This document shows positions 48,409-59,803 of a DNA stretch of 64,000 bases, piece by piece (positions within the stretch are counted from its first letter, which is position 1; each line of letters opens with the position of its first letter). A program made the position numbers and the translations under genes. Source of the stretch: Cruorifilaria tuberocauda. Its lineage: Eukaryota > Nematoda > Chromadorea > Rhabditida > Onchocercidae. The notes below the pieces were generated by a model that made no database searches, had not been told where the DNA came from, and saw only the letters and a list, made by a program, of their open reading frames with translations. The stretch lies in contig JABVXU010000244.1 of assembly GCA_013365365.1 (NCBI GenBank), positions 16,593-80,592 of the forward strand, written 5' to 3'.

Positions 48409-51356
48409 CTAAAACTTCAGAATAAATTATTAAAAGATGAAGGAAAATGAAAGTAAGTAAAAATTGAATAAAATTAAATTTACATTCTTCTTACAATTCC
48501 TTTTCTACCGATACTTTCAAACCTTTTCCTTTCATATTATAGCTAAGTTTAACTTGCAGCATAAAATATATGAATTAAAAAAAGTATTTCCTGCATGCAA
48601 TTATAGCTAATGAGAATAGAATTCTAATAGCCACCATAAATATTTTAAATTTAAATTAAACAAATTTACTTAGCAAACAATGCTATGATGATATTTATTC
48701 ATTATATTACTGATAAACTGAGCATTTAAAAGTTTTCATTTTTGATAGGTTTCATTAATTAGTGCCCTTAACTATCCAATAACCTTTATATGAAGCAATC
48801 CAAAACAACAACGATCCGATGTCATCGTTATCAGTAATGTTAACCTTTTTTCTCATTAGATCAAATCGTTCGTACATTCCAAAGGCTGATTTCTAATATT
48901 CTCATCTGTAAATTGATAAATCAAGGAAGTATTGCTAGCTGATAATCGTAGAAAGGAGATTTAATAGTTTCAAACAATAATTCCGTCTTATATTTTTATC
49001 GGAATTATTGTAAATCATCAAAATATCTAAAAAAAAGGCCAACTTTAAGAGATGAAAATATTTGACCATTTAATAATTATTATTCGCAATAATACTCCAT
49101 TTACCTAAACTCATTTAACAAGCAATTTCAATAAATTCGTTAAATTATCATAGAATGGAAAAGAAAGTTTGTGAATGTAATTTTTGAATTAGCAGAGATT
49201 ACTTAGCTGAATAGCATGACAAACTTTCTCATTTGTACAATAAGAAAAATAGATTTAACTGAAAAAAATATAAAATTTCAATATACCACTTTTAAAAACG
49301 ATAATTAAATGCTGAAAAGTCGTAAATACAAGTCAATCGCCAATGATTTCTGTCAAGAAATATAAATTTTCCCACTCATCAATTTGCTTCTACTGTTTCA
49401 TTTAAGTAAAATGATTTATTAGCATCTTCATTTGATAACTTCCAGAGCATCCAAGCTCTTATTGTAAATTTGTCTAAGTTTTAATGATCACTAGTAATTT
49501 AACCAATTGAAAATGCCTCATCCAAAGTAATTGATCAATTTTGCAGTTTGAAAATTGATTGAACTTATCAAAATTGTTTTTTTGACAGTATATTAATAAT
49601 CACAGAATTACTGAGTGTTAAGCTAAAAAAAAGTATTAGCCATGTCATCTTAATCGGAAATATTTGCATTTACAAGTTTTATCAGTATTATCAGTATGTA
49701 CAGTGATAAAGAGATGCTTTAGAGAGAATACTCAAAGGAGAAAAAAAACAGTCATATTCAGTAGGAGGAAAACTCTCACAGAGAGTAATGATGAGGTGAC
49801 AGAAAGGGAAAATGAAATTCTAAAGTTTAGAAAAAATTCATTTTTAAATCAAAGTTTTAATCAAGTCCTGCAGATATCACGGAACTACAATTTCTCTCTT
49901 TCTTTTCACTTCCTCTCTCATTTTGGCCAAGTGAAGAAGTATTGATATACTTTGATCAAATGTCTGAATGTGGAATCCAATCATACCAACTTTCAACTAA
50001 AATTACAATGTAGGCAGTAACAACGAAATCTGTAATATAGGAGCAATATTTAATTTAACGTAAAATTTATAATTAAGTTTCCATTAAAAACATTTGTGCG
50101 ATCGTTGTAAGAAAGGAAGTGTTGAAACCTGATATTGACAAATAATCTGATACTTTGAGATCTTTGGCAAGAGCTAACTCTCAAAAATCGTATATCAGCT
50201 AGTGAAATAAGCAACCAAATCAAAGATAGAATAGAGAAGAAATATTGTCAATTTATCCAATAATATCTTGCAGGTGCTTTTCTCATTCAATCTTGCAATT
50301 CATCTTTTCACGGAAAAATTTTTCTCTCACAAAAATGGATCACTTCTGAGATTTGAATAAAACATAAGTAGTGGAAAATTGCAGGTGGAAATTCAAAAAA
50401 CTTGATTTTTTTCTTTGAAGAAAATATCTTTTGCACCTGTTTCCAAATGAAAACTTTAGCTTTAAAACAAAAAAATAATCAACGACAATTTTTTTTTAAT
50501 TCGAAAATTCCTGGATGAAAATTTTCATACTTAAAGGCATTGATATTCGTTTTATAGACTAAAAATTTTCGAATATTTCTGCATATTAGCTTAAACTCTT
50601 TGAGATCAAAAAATTCAAATCAATATTGAAAATGATTTGAACTTTCAATTTTATAATTTTCGACGATTAGATGAAAGAACGAAATCGATGTTGCAACGTT
50701 TCTTTTAAATTAATAATTGATAAAGCATAGAATAAAATTAGATATAATATAAATTAGTAGGGCCATATTACAAACTATTTCGAACAAAATTTGTTACTAA
50801 AGAATTTATGATAAATAAAAATTTTTGAGCATATTGTTTCAATCAAAATTTGAGCTAATCATTTGAACTGAAACTATCCGCATTCCTAAATTGAGGCAAT
50901 GCTACTCATGAAAGCTACTCATTATATTATTTAGCAACAATTAAGTTTCGAAATCAATAGAAGAGCAGCGCAATTATTTAACATATACAATGTTGGCGCA
51001 GTTATCTATCAGCTTTGTCTGATGAATTTCCTTGAAAAACTTCTGTGATGAATCAAACCATTGACATAATTTGCTTTATTAGCCTTAAGAAGAGATAAGA
51101 TCAGCAAGGTACCGCTTCTTATCATTCTCTATTAATTTCATGGTAAATATTTGAAAAAGTTATTTGACAATGATTTCACATTCACTATCATTAACAGTTT
51201 TAACGGCAGTTCGAATTAAATATGATATCTTCCCACTAATCAGTGATTCTTTTATAATCTTATCATTATTCAATAATTGCAGCAAATGAATACTGATAAA
51301 GCGGAAATGCATGTTCATGGAACTATCAAGCAACACTAATGCCTGTTTCTACATCT

Positions 51357-51389
51357 CTTTATAGGGACTTTGATAAGGTCCCTATAAAA
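51357..51389. repeat. Short perfect inverted repeat
   Basis: Bases 51358-51368 (tttatagggac) are the exact reverse complement of 51378-51388 (gtccctataaa), with a 9-base loop. It sits at the 3' end of the minus-strand open frame 51359-51544. Possibly a transcript-end hairpin or the remnant of a small element. Confidence 0.85.
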
Positions 51390-51544
51390 CCTGATATCAG
51401 ACAGTTATCAATGGCTAGTTTCAAACTAGAAGTTTGCATTTCCATCGCACGTCTGCGTGTTTGTTTAGGGTAACAGATTTCTGCTAACTCTAATAACTTT
51501 GTATTGGTCAAAAGGCCTTTACAACCTGCACATTTGCGCCTCAT
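51359..51544 (-). CDS. Doubtful small open frame, 61 codons
   Basis: An ATG-initiated frame with codon-like composition in otherwise AT-rich DNA: MRRKCAGCKGLLTNTKLL, then EICYPKQTRRRAMEM and IDNCLISG. A CxxC pair and an RRR run are visible but no family is recognised. A donor-like site (gtttta) follows ISG, so it could be one exon of a longer gene or a fragment of an old coding region. No partner exon was found. Confidence 0.25.
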   Translation of the reverse strand: MRRKCAGCKGLLTNTKLLELAEICYPKQTRRRAMEMQTSSLKLAIDNCLISGFIGTLSKSL

Positions 51545-52884
51545 ATGTTACTTCAATAGTAGTATCATATTACTTTTTTAATACTCCACAATAATTGACC
51601 TTTTATCACATTATTCATCTAATCTTTAACTAATGAAAATTTATTTTTTGTACAAATCATACAAATCTTTCCTATAATTTATGATAGTAATAAAGTATAG
51701 TAATAGAAAGCAGATGAGAAGTTAGAAGTATATAAGTATAAAAAAGAGACATTTAAAGAAAGATTATATGCTTCTTCTCGACATTTTTACATCTAGAATT
51801 TTTACGTTAACAAACTTGCTAAACTGAGTTATAATCATATTTGAGAGAGTGACGAGAGATTCGAGAGAGGAATTTTAAAATTGGAAAAATTATAGCATTG
51901 TCCTTTGTTTGAAGTATATAGCTGATATGGATTGATGTGTAATTCATTCATTGTTTCGGAAGAAACATGTAATGCGATCTTCATGGCAAATCCATTTCTA
52001 GAAAGCGATACTTCTTCTCATTCATATATCGAAACTTGTCATCGATCATTTCTTACAATAAAGTTGTATAATGCTGACACGATTCCTCACCTCATATAAA
52101 TTGAAAACAATAATACTAAATTAGTTCAAAGATTGAGAAGTGAAAAAAAAATAAAAATTGTTGAGCAATAAGAATAGAATGTTTGGTGAATGACTTAATG
52201 AGTTAAATATGGAACTGTGTTATCAGAGTAGGAAATTTTGTAAGATTGGGAATTATCCATATCATTTCGCTTTCTATTTCTCCAAGATTTCAAGTTACTT
52301 AAATTACCTCCATTATTTCATTATTGATTACTACCGAGTTTTCTCCTTATCATTTCGATCTTTCTTTGGAATCTACTTTCTCCTATCACCCAGACTTCTC
52401 ATAATCAATCATCTATTCATAACCAGTCATACTGAAGTATGTAAGCGTTAATGAATCCAGCATTGACAGATAAAGAGGAGCAGTGATAGTAGAAGGATGA
52501 TCAATGTAAATTGGAGATAAATTAAATTCATTTCAAACGAAATATTTTGTAGAGGTGAAGTAAAGAGAAGAGGACATGAGTAATGCGATTTGTAAGTAAT
52601 TGATGAAGTGAATTCCACGTACGCAAGTTTCTTCTTTCGCTCACGAAATCAACTTAGGAATCACAAAGAGATTACATCGATTTCACCACAGTTCATTTCA
52701 ATACTTATATAAGCTATAAATCGTTCGACCATAAAATACCATCAATATCACACCTGTGATTACTCAGGTTACACCTGAGCACAACTTTTCATAGCTACAC
52801 TACTTACTATATCTTTCATAACTCTATTATATTCAAAACTTCATTTCCATCACTAATTTATTTACCAATACCGCCTTGAAGTAT

Positions 52885-53125
52885 ATGTGTGTGTGTATGT
52901 GTGTATGTGTCTGTGTGTCCGTACATCTGTTTCCAGTTCCATTTTCTGTCCTTATTAAATGTTATTCGCGCATTCCATACATTTCTTTTCATTCTCACAA
53001 CTATTCACATAAATTGACACATATATCTGTGACTATTCGCATACACACTTGACATACACGCATACACACATACATACACACACGTATTCACATACATATG
53101 TGTGCACGTGTGTGTCGTGTAGAGA
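52885..53125. repeat. TG and CA microsatellites in opposite orientation
   Basis: TG/TATG repeats at 52885-52918 and CA/CATA repeats ending in TGTGTG at 53041-53125. The two blocks are partly complementary and could fold on each other. Confidence 0.85.
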
Positions 53126-54114
53126 GAAGAGAGACGTTTTGAAAGAATAAAAATTTCCGTGAACTTTCGTCACTCACTTGCAGTTTTTTCACGTAGTTCA
53201 ATTTCGCCTCTCTCTTTTATCTTTTGTTAAAAGTGCATGGAAATGTGTGGCATTGAATGGAAGAGTTGTGATAGGTGGAATTATCAGTGAGCAAATGAGA
53301 TGGATGGAATGAATATTCCACTTTGAATTTGCTTGATTTCATCCAAATGGAAATGCTATACGTTGGAATTAATTTTTCTGCTCAATTCACATTTGTGTGA
53401 TTAAGATGGGAAAATGAATTCAAGCATAAATGATCAGTTGATCACGGATGATAACTGATAACCGATGGATTAACCAACCCATGAATAGTGCTGAAAGTAT
53501 TTTCCGAAATCAAATAGACTACGTCATTTACATTATTTGTAAATTTTTGTAAGCTATGAAAATCATTGAACAATTTTTCACTATTAAAATTTCTTCAGTT
53601 TGAGATGAAACATTCATAATCATTGGCCTTACCAACTTCATCATGAAAAGAAAGAACTGATGAGGCACGTTTTTTTGAGCCTAGTTAAGGTTGTTTTATT
53701 ACATTGCAGAAAGTTTTGTATATGACGGAATTTTTCAATGCTGCTCATATTTTCCTCTTTTAGCTGTCTTTCTCACTAAGGACACTAACCTTTGACATTA
53801 CCAAACAAGATAAAGTCAGTCTATGAATTTCTGTATAATAAACCGTAGATTAACTTTGGCTCTTTTCCAACAACTGTCAATGATACTCTCTCCATTCTGT
53901 ACAAAGTAACCTTTCAGGTATACCTTCGTCGTCCCTTTTAGAAATATCTGAAATGTTAAGGCGGAAACGGAAGATTAATAGATCAACCGTTTTGTTACTG
54001 TTCAAAAATCTTAAATCAATAATTATCAATCTATAAATCAATCATTTCCGGTTATTTCGGATTTCAAATGAAGGCAATCAAGCAATAAAAGAGGAGTTAA
54101 AAAATGATCACAAA

Positions 54115-55020
54115 ATGATAACAACGGTTAATCGTAGTGCGACAAACGAGAAACGTTTCAAATGTGACGTATGTGATAAACTCTTCGGACGTGCAACTCA
54201 TCTGAAAAAGCATCAGAAGATACATAACGATGTAAAAGAATATAAATGTAACGTATGCGATATGCAATTCAAATATCCGGAAAATTTAAAAGTTCACAAT
54301 AGAATACATACCGGTGAGAAAAACTACCAATGTGACATATGCGGTAAGCAATTTCGACATTCAAACGCCGTAAAAATCCATAAGAAACTTCATTCCGGTA
54401 CTAAAGAATACAAATGTAACATATGCGGTAAGCTATTCCGGCAAATAGGCTATATGAAAGTTCATCAGAAATCACATACCGCTGAGAAAGATTACGTTTG
54501 TGACGTTTGTGGTAAAGAATTCGTACGTTTACGCAATTTGAAAAAGCATAAGTTAACACATAGCGGTGAAAAGCGATACAAATGTGACGTATGCAGTAAA
54601 CAGTTTCTCGTTCAAAGTTATCTAAACACGCATAAGAGGGCAATGCATATCAGTGATAAGGAATATAAATGTGAGATATGTGATAAGCAATTTAAGCATT
54701 CAAGCAGCTTAAGAAAGCATAATGGGAAACATGAAAAGAATTACAAATGTATCGTATGCAATGAGATATTTAGACGATCAGATCAGTTACGTGAGCATGA
54801 AATAACACATTTAGACGTACGTCAATTGAACTGTGACCAACGTGTTGGACAATCTAGTCAAAGTTCTAAGTTAAAAAAACACAAAGTAAAACATAAATAT
54901 CATGCTGATGATAAGCAGAAGCTCTATTCCACAGTAAGCTCATTAATTATGCCATTAGTAGAAGATATCAGTGCTACCGATATATTGATAAAACAAATAA
55001 TTTCATCTATTGAACTATAA
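54115..55020 (+). CDS. C2H2 zinc-finger protein, copy 1
   Basis: One open exon of 301 residues from ATG to TAA. There are eight C2H2 fingers, starting FKCDVCDKLFGRATHLKKHQ and ending YKCIVCNEIFRRSDQLREHE. Finger 6 has a four-residue H-x4-H spacing (HKRAMH). A ninth finger (LNCDQRVGQSS) has lost its second cysteine. Linkers are TGEK-like (HTGEKNY, HSGEKRY). The tail after the fingers (SSLIMPLVEDISATDILIKQ, then IISSIEL) matches the tail of copy 2. Expected role: sequence-specific nuclear DNA binding. Codons upstream of the ATG stay open back to ISNEGNQAIKEELKNDHK. In copy 2 that region is a spliced exon start, but here the acceptor reads cgg instead of cag. So this copy probably starts at the ATG given, or is losing function. 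Confidence 0.85.
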   Translation: MITTVNRSATNEKRFKCDVCDKLFGRATHLKKHQKIHNDVKEYKCNVCDMQFKYPENLKVHNRIHTGEKNYQCDICGKQFRHSNAVKIHKKLHSGTKEYKCNICGKLFRQIGYMKVHQKSHTAEKDYVCDVCGKEFVRLRNLKKHKLTHSGEKRYKCDVCSKQFLVQSYLNTHKRAMHISDKEYKCEICDKQFKHSSSLRKHNGKHEKNYKCIVCNEIFRRSDQLREHEITHLDVRQLNCDQRVGQSSQSSKLKKHKVKHKYHADDKQKLYSTVSSLIMPLVEDISATDILIKQIISSIEL

Positions 55021-56649
55021 ATTAATCATGATAATTTATAGATTATAAATTAATCGTGATAATTTATAGACTAGAAAATAATAGACTATAAATTAATTGT
55101 GATAATTTAAATTATATTCGTACTTTTTTTTATTTACAATTTTTTTGTAGTTTTTATATTGTGCATGTGATATGTTTTGTTATGTAACTTCTTTGTTTAC
55201 AATAGACTAGAAAACAATAGCTTATAAATTAATTATGATAATATTATAGACTATTTATCATGATAATTATTATGATAATTTAATAATTATGATAATATAT
55301 TAAGATAATTTAAATTATCTTTTTTTATTTACAATTTTTTTTTCGTAGTTTTTATAATGTATGTAGTTTTTTTTTTATTTGCAATTTCGAATTTATAATT
55401 TGTTTATTATTCGTCATTTGTTGATAATTGTAATCATAATTGATAATTGATAATTGTAATTTGAATTGTAAATTCATGTTATCTTTATATTACACTTATT
55501 TTTTTTCACAATAAATTGTCATATTATCACATTTATGATAAAAAAAAATTGATGATATAAAATATCAGCATGATAAGAAGAAAAATTTAAGTTGAAATTT
55601 TATAAACAAATTTATTGTATGAAGTAAATTATACAGTCTTCTTACGATAATCTCTTATTAATTGCATGCATTCAAAATTTATGATATGATAATTTCTGAT
55701 ATTTGATAAAAAATATCAGAAATTATCATATCATATATTTGGCCGTTTCCATTGATAGAAGCTGCTCATGAAATGGCGGCGATCCGTCTTCACGTTTTTT
55801 GGATGTCATCCTGGGATGACAATGTGCATCGATAGAGATGGATCTAAATTTCACGAAAGATGAATCAAAATCCTAACAAGATGATTTCACGAATTAATGA
55901 ACTCTAATCCTCAATATAATTGATGAAATTCATAATTTCATCCATCGAATTCTTCTGTTTTATTTAATTCAGTAAATGTGATAAAACTAAAAAGAAGCTA
56001 AACGGTTTAAAAAAGCTAAAAAAAAATTTATCAAAAGAATGCATGAAAAAAAGTTCACTCTGCAATAATCATATCACACTGATAAAAGTTCAGGTTTAAA
56101 GGAAATACCTCTTTTCTTTGTCGTACTGATAAATTAGATAAAATAGATTTTCTCAAATATCAGAAATTTACTTTCCTATCATAAATTTTGAATTTGAATT
56201 AATTTGAAGATATTAAATTTCTGCTAAATAATTTAAAATTTCAATTTTTCTTTTAAAGCAAGCATACATTAATTCAATTGAAATTTTGGTATTTCTTTTT
56301 TAATTTTTTTCTATTTTTTCATTTTTATATAATTAATTAATGAATTTAAGTTTAATTCCAATAACTTCAAATTTTAATTACTAATAAACTGAGTTTTAAT
56401 AATTTAAAAGTGATTGAAATTGCTTTCAATAATAGTTTTTTACTGATTGTTAATGATGATTAGATACTTTATTATTGACAGTATACACGAATCATTTCAT
56501 TCTATTTCGAGTGATTAGAGTTTGACGATTGATGATTTTTTAGATTACTCTGCATTTTCAATCCTAATTTAGAAGTATTGTTTTTCAAAGTAACTATTCG
56601 ATCATAGATCGTACAATTCAGGAAATTCTATAAAAATATCGGGATATAT
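55021..56649. other. Very AT-rich spacer with short direct and inverted repeats
   Basis: 55021-55320 is built of repeated ATAATTTATAGA-type words. A perfect hairpin lies at 55680-55735. No coding signal. Confidence 0.6.
55680..55735. repeat. Perfect 24-bp inverted repeat with 8-base loop
   Basis: 55680-55703 is the exact reverse complement of 55712-55735; the loop is tgataaaa. The size is compatible with a pre-miRNA-like hairpin, but the AT-rich setting makes a cruciform or a replication-slippage product equally likely. Confidence 0.9.
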
Positions 56650-56916
56650 TAATGTCGGGAGACGTTACTTGGTTAGATTAGTTCGGTTTGTAATGTAACA
56701 GTTTCAAATCATGCGTTTTAATATTGTTCAAAAATATTTTCCCCAATTTCATCTTATCAACACTTATTTTTCATCATATCATCACGTCATTTATCACTAA
56801 TTTCATCTTATCATCACGTCATTTATCACTTATCGCTTATCCATGGAAATTCTTCTCAATTATGCTACTGCTATATTATTTTGTTCATATTGCCGTCATA
56901 TATCACGCAAGTGACG
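56650..56916 (+). pseudogene. Orphan copy of the zinc-finger gene 5' exon and upstream region
   Basis: This plus-strand segment is clearly similar to the reverse complement of 59024-59290, the 5' exon and upstream DNA of zinc-finger copy 2. Both have ATGCTACT followed by a tyrosine-rich hydrophobic stretch and end ITQVT (ACGCAAGTGACG) directly before a donor (gtacgt here, gtaagt there). Indels put the ATG and the ITQVT end in different frames here, and no zinc-finger exon follows on this strand. It looks like the leftover of a third copy or of a local inversion. Confidence 0.6.
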
Positions 56917-57637
56917 GTACGTGAATGAAACATTGTTTTTATTATTGAAATTGAATTGAATATCTTTTGTAAAAATATCTAGTCTTATCTTTTTACTTAG
57001 CTACCTCTTATCTATTGAATGTAAGTCTCTAAGTAATTGATCGTAAGTATCTGTAAGTAATTATAAGTAATCTGTAAGTAATTGATCGAAAGAGTATCGT
57101 CATGATTGGATCATCGAATATCTCACAAATTCATTTCATCATTTGATTTCTCTTATCTTTTTATTTATTTATAAAGCATTTATATATTCAATAACATATC
57201 CTTTGTAAATAGATTCTAATCTTATCTTTTCACTTAGGTATCTCTTAAAAGAAAATCGAGCTTTACTTAATTTACTTCACTCCCGACTATGCACCACTCA
57301 ACGATCAGAAAATGAAATCAAGCTTTACTTAATTTACTTAGCTCTCGACTATGCATGATTCAACCGTGTCAAGTATAAAATCAGAAAACTGATAACAAAA
57401 GTGATGATATGATAGTAAAGTGCATAAAAAATCAACTGAACTAAGTCATCTTATCAATATTTTTATTGAATGATATGACAACAAATTGATTAGATTTGCA
57501 AAAGAAACACCTAGACGTACCGAGATTAAATCAATCTATACGTGTCATCTATAATTGATGAATGATAATAAGTAATAAAAAATATAAACAAGAAAAAAAA
57601 AGCAATAAAAATATAATTTAAAATACAAAAAAAAATT

Positions 57638-57757
57638 CATAATAATACAGTAATATTTACAGTAATACAAAAAATTTTCCAATAATACAGTAATAACTAC
57701 AGTAATACAAAAAAAATCTCCCATAATACAGTAATATTTACAGTAATACCAAAAATT
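57638..57757. repeat. Short tandem repeats at the 3' end of zinc-finger copy 2
   Basis: Three copies of an ATAATACAGTAATA unit with linked CAGTAATAC words and A-runs, at a spacing of about 40-45 bases, immediately after the stop codon of the minus-strand gene and partly in its 3' UTR. Confidence 0.75.
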
Positions 57758-59083
57758 TACAGTATTGCAGCTGAAATAATTTGCTCTATTAATAAATCTG
57801 TATCAGTCAATTCTTCTACTATTCGCGTAATTAATGAGTTTACCTCGAAAAATACCTTTTTCGTAGTATTTTTATGCCTCTTTTCGTGCTTTTTTAAATC
57901 ATGTTTTCGAACGAATTCTCTACCACATTCAACACATTTAAATTGACGTACGTTTAAATGCGCCAATTTATGCGCATTCAAATGGCCAACCTGTCTAAAT
58001 GTTTTACCGCACATATCGCATAGGTAATTTTTTTCACCAGTATGCGTCCTATTATGATATTTTAGACTATTTAAATGTCGAAATTGCTTATCACATATAT
58101 TACATTTGTATTGCTTATCATCGGTATGTGTCTTCTCATGAGCTAACAGATTATTTTGATAACGAAATCGTTTCCGGCATATATTACATTCGTAGTCCTT
58201 CTTATCAGTATGCATTCTCTTATGGATTATTAGAGAATTTGCTTCGCGGAATTTCTCATTGCAAAGGTAACATTTGTATTCCTTATCACCGCGATGTATT
58301 CGTTTATGAGCTTTCAGCGTATTTCGATGTCGGAATTGTTTTTGACATTCATCACATTTATATTCTTTTATACCGGAATGTATCTTTACGTGAGCTTTCA
58401 GGTGATGCGAACGTCTGAATTGCACGCCGCATACGTTACATTTATAGTCTTTTACATTGGTATGTATCTTCTGATGCCTTTTCAGATAGGATACACGTCC
58501 GAAGAGTTTATCACATACGTCACATTTGAAACGTTTCTCGTTTGTCGCACTACGATTAACCGTTGTTATCATTTTGTGATCATTTTTTAATTCCTCTTTT
58601 ATTGCTTGATTGCCTTCATTTGAAATCTGAAATAACCGGAAATGATTGATTTATAGATTTGATAATTATTGATTTAAGATTTTTGAACAGTAACAATCAG
58701 GTAGGATATTGCAGGATATTTGAATAACAATACTTTGATCATTTTAGAATCTTTGAATAACAACACTTTAACTTTACTATATTTAAAAATTTTAATTATT
58801 CCAAATATATTTTGAAAGTAAATCAATAAATTGAAATAGTAACTTGAGGACGAGCGTCATTTCTGTTATTTGAATTAAAGGACTTATCACAAAGAACGAT
58901 CGGGAGTTTAAATATGGAATCTTTGAATGAAAGATATGAAAACCTTGATTTATACTTTCAGACAATAAAGATTAAGAATTTACTTTTAATTTAAATAATT
59001 GAAACAACGTTTTATTCACTTACCGTCACTTGCGTAATACACGACGGTAGCATAAACACTGCGAAATAATATGAGAGTAGCAT
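57757..59083 (-). CDS. C2H2 zinc-finger protein, copy 2 (two exons)
   Basis: Main exon 57757-58626 and a 5' exon ending at 59024, with possible start ATG at 59083 (about 309 residues). The phase-0 junction (acceptor tttcag, donor gtaagt) joins MLPSCITQVT to ISNEGNQAIKEELKNDHK. The main exon has eight intact C2H2 fingers, first FKCDVCDKLFGRVSYLKRHQ, last FKCVECGREFVRKHDLKKHE. It shares with copy 1 the exact leader MITTVNRSATNEKRFKCDVC and a tail SLITRIVEELTDTDLLIEQ then IISA. The fingers differ between copies mainly in helix residues, as expected if DNA specificity has diverged. The 5' exon is hydrophobic (MLLSYYFAVFMLPSC), odd for a nuclear protein, so the true start may be the internal ATG at 58572. 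The tail motif is not one I can name. Confidence 0.85.
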
Positions 59084-59456
59084 AGCCGAGAGTAATTTCC
59101 ACGGAGTAGTGATTACTAGAATAAGTGATAACAAGTGATAAGTAAGTGATAAGTGATAAGAATGCGGAATTTTGTAAAATATTTTTGAGAAGAATATTAA
59201 AATACATGATCTGAGCCTATTACAATACAGCCAAACCAACCAAATGACGCGACGTCTGTCGCATTATCAGAAAGAATCGTTTTTATATAATTTCGTACAG
59301 TCTGTGATCACAGACTTTAATCTTTCTGTAATAATAATAACAGTAATTTTAGAATTTATAATAATTTTCAAACTTCCATACTTTAAAAATTTTTAATTAT
59401 GCCATGTGTCTGTACAAATGAGATTGTAACTGATAGCATAGTTCAGAATCGTTTTC

Positions 59457-59803
59457 AAACCGTTTCAGCGTGAAACGTGGAATCATCCGTTTGATATTAT
59501 AGTTATTAAACCGTTTCAAAGTGAAACATGAAATCATTCGTTTGATATTAGAGTTATTAAGCCGTTTCCACGTGAAACGTGGAATTATCTGTTTGATATT
59601 ACAGTTATTAAACGGTTTCAATATGAAATGTGGAATCATCCGTTTGATATCACAGTTATTAAACCGTTTCAACGTGAAACACGGAATCGTCCCGTCCGCT
59701 TGATATTGTAGTTATTAAACCGTTTCAACGTGAAACGTGGAATCATCCGTTTGATGTTATAGTTATTAAACCATTTCAACGTGAAACGTGAAATCATCAA
59801 CAA
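59457..59803. repeat. 51-bp tandem repeat, about seven units, each with an internal palindrome
   Basis: Units start with an AAACCGTTTC-type word near 59457 and recur every 51 bases (one unit is 56). Most contain GTTTCAACGTGAAAC or a one- to few-base variant: a 6-7 bp inverted repeat (CGTTTCA/TGAAACG) with a 3-base centre. Because 51 is a multiple of three, long open frames appear on both strands; I treat these as artefacts. It lies upstream of zinc-finger copy 2. Confidence 0.9.

Larger units (their letters stand above)
48409..54114. other. Long AT-rich intergenic region with one mixed-composition island
   Basis: No firm gene. About 51359-51545 has higher G+C and a minus-strand open frame starting with ATG (see separate entry). 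53890-54000 contains a short open stretch after a ttcag (about 53918) with KRK-type basic codons that might be a 5' exon of the zinc-finger gene. The rest is AT-rich. Confidence 0.45.

Noticed and set aside
59397..59703. Repeat proteins read from both strands of the 51-bp array
   Set aside because: The repeat period is a multiple of three, so both strands stay open automatically.
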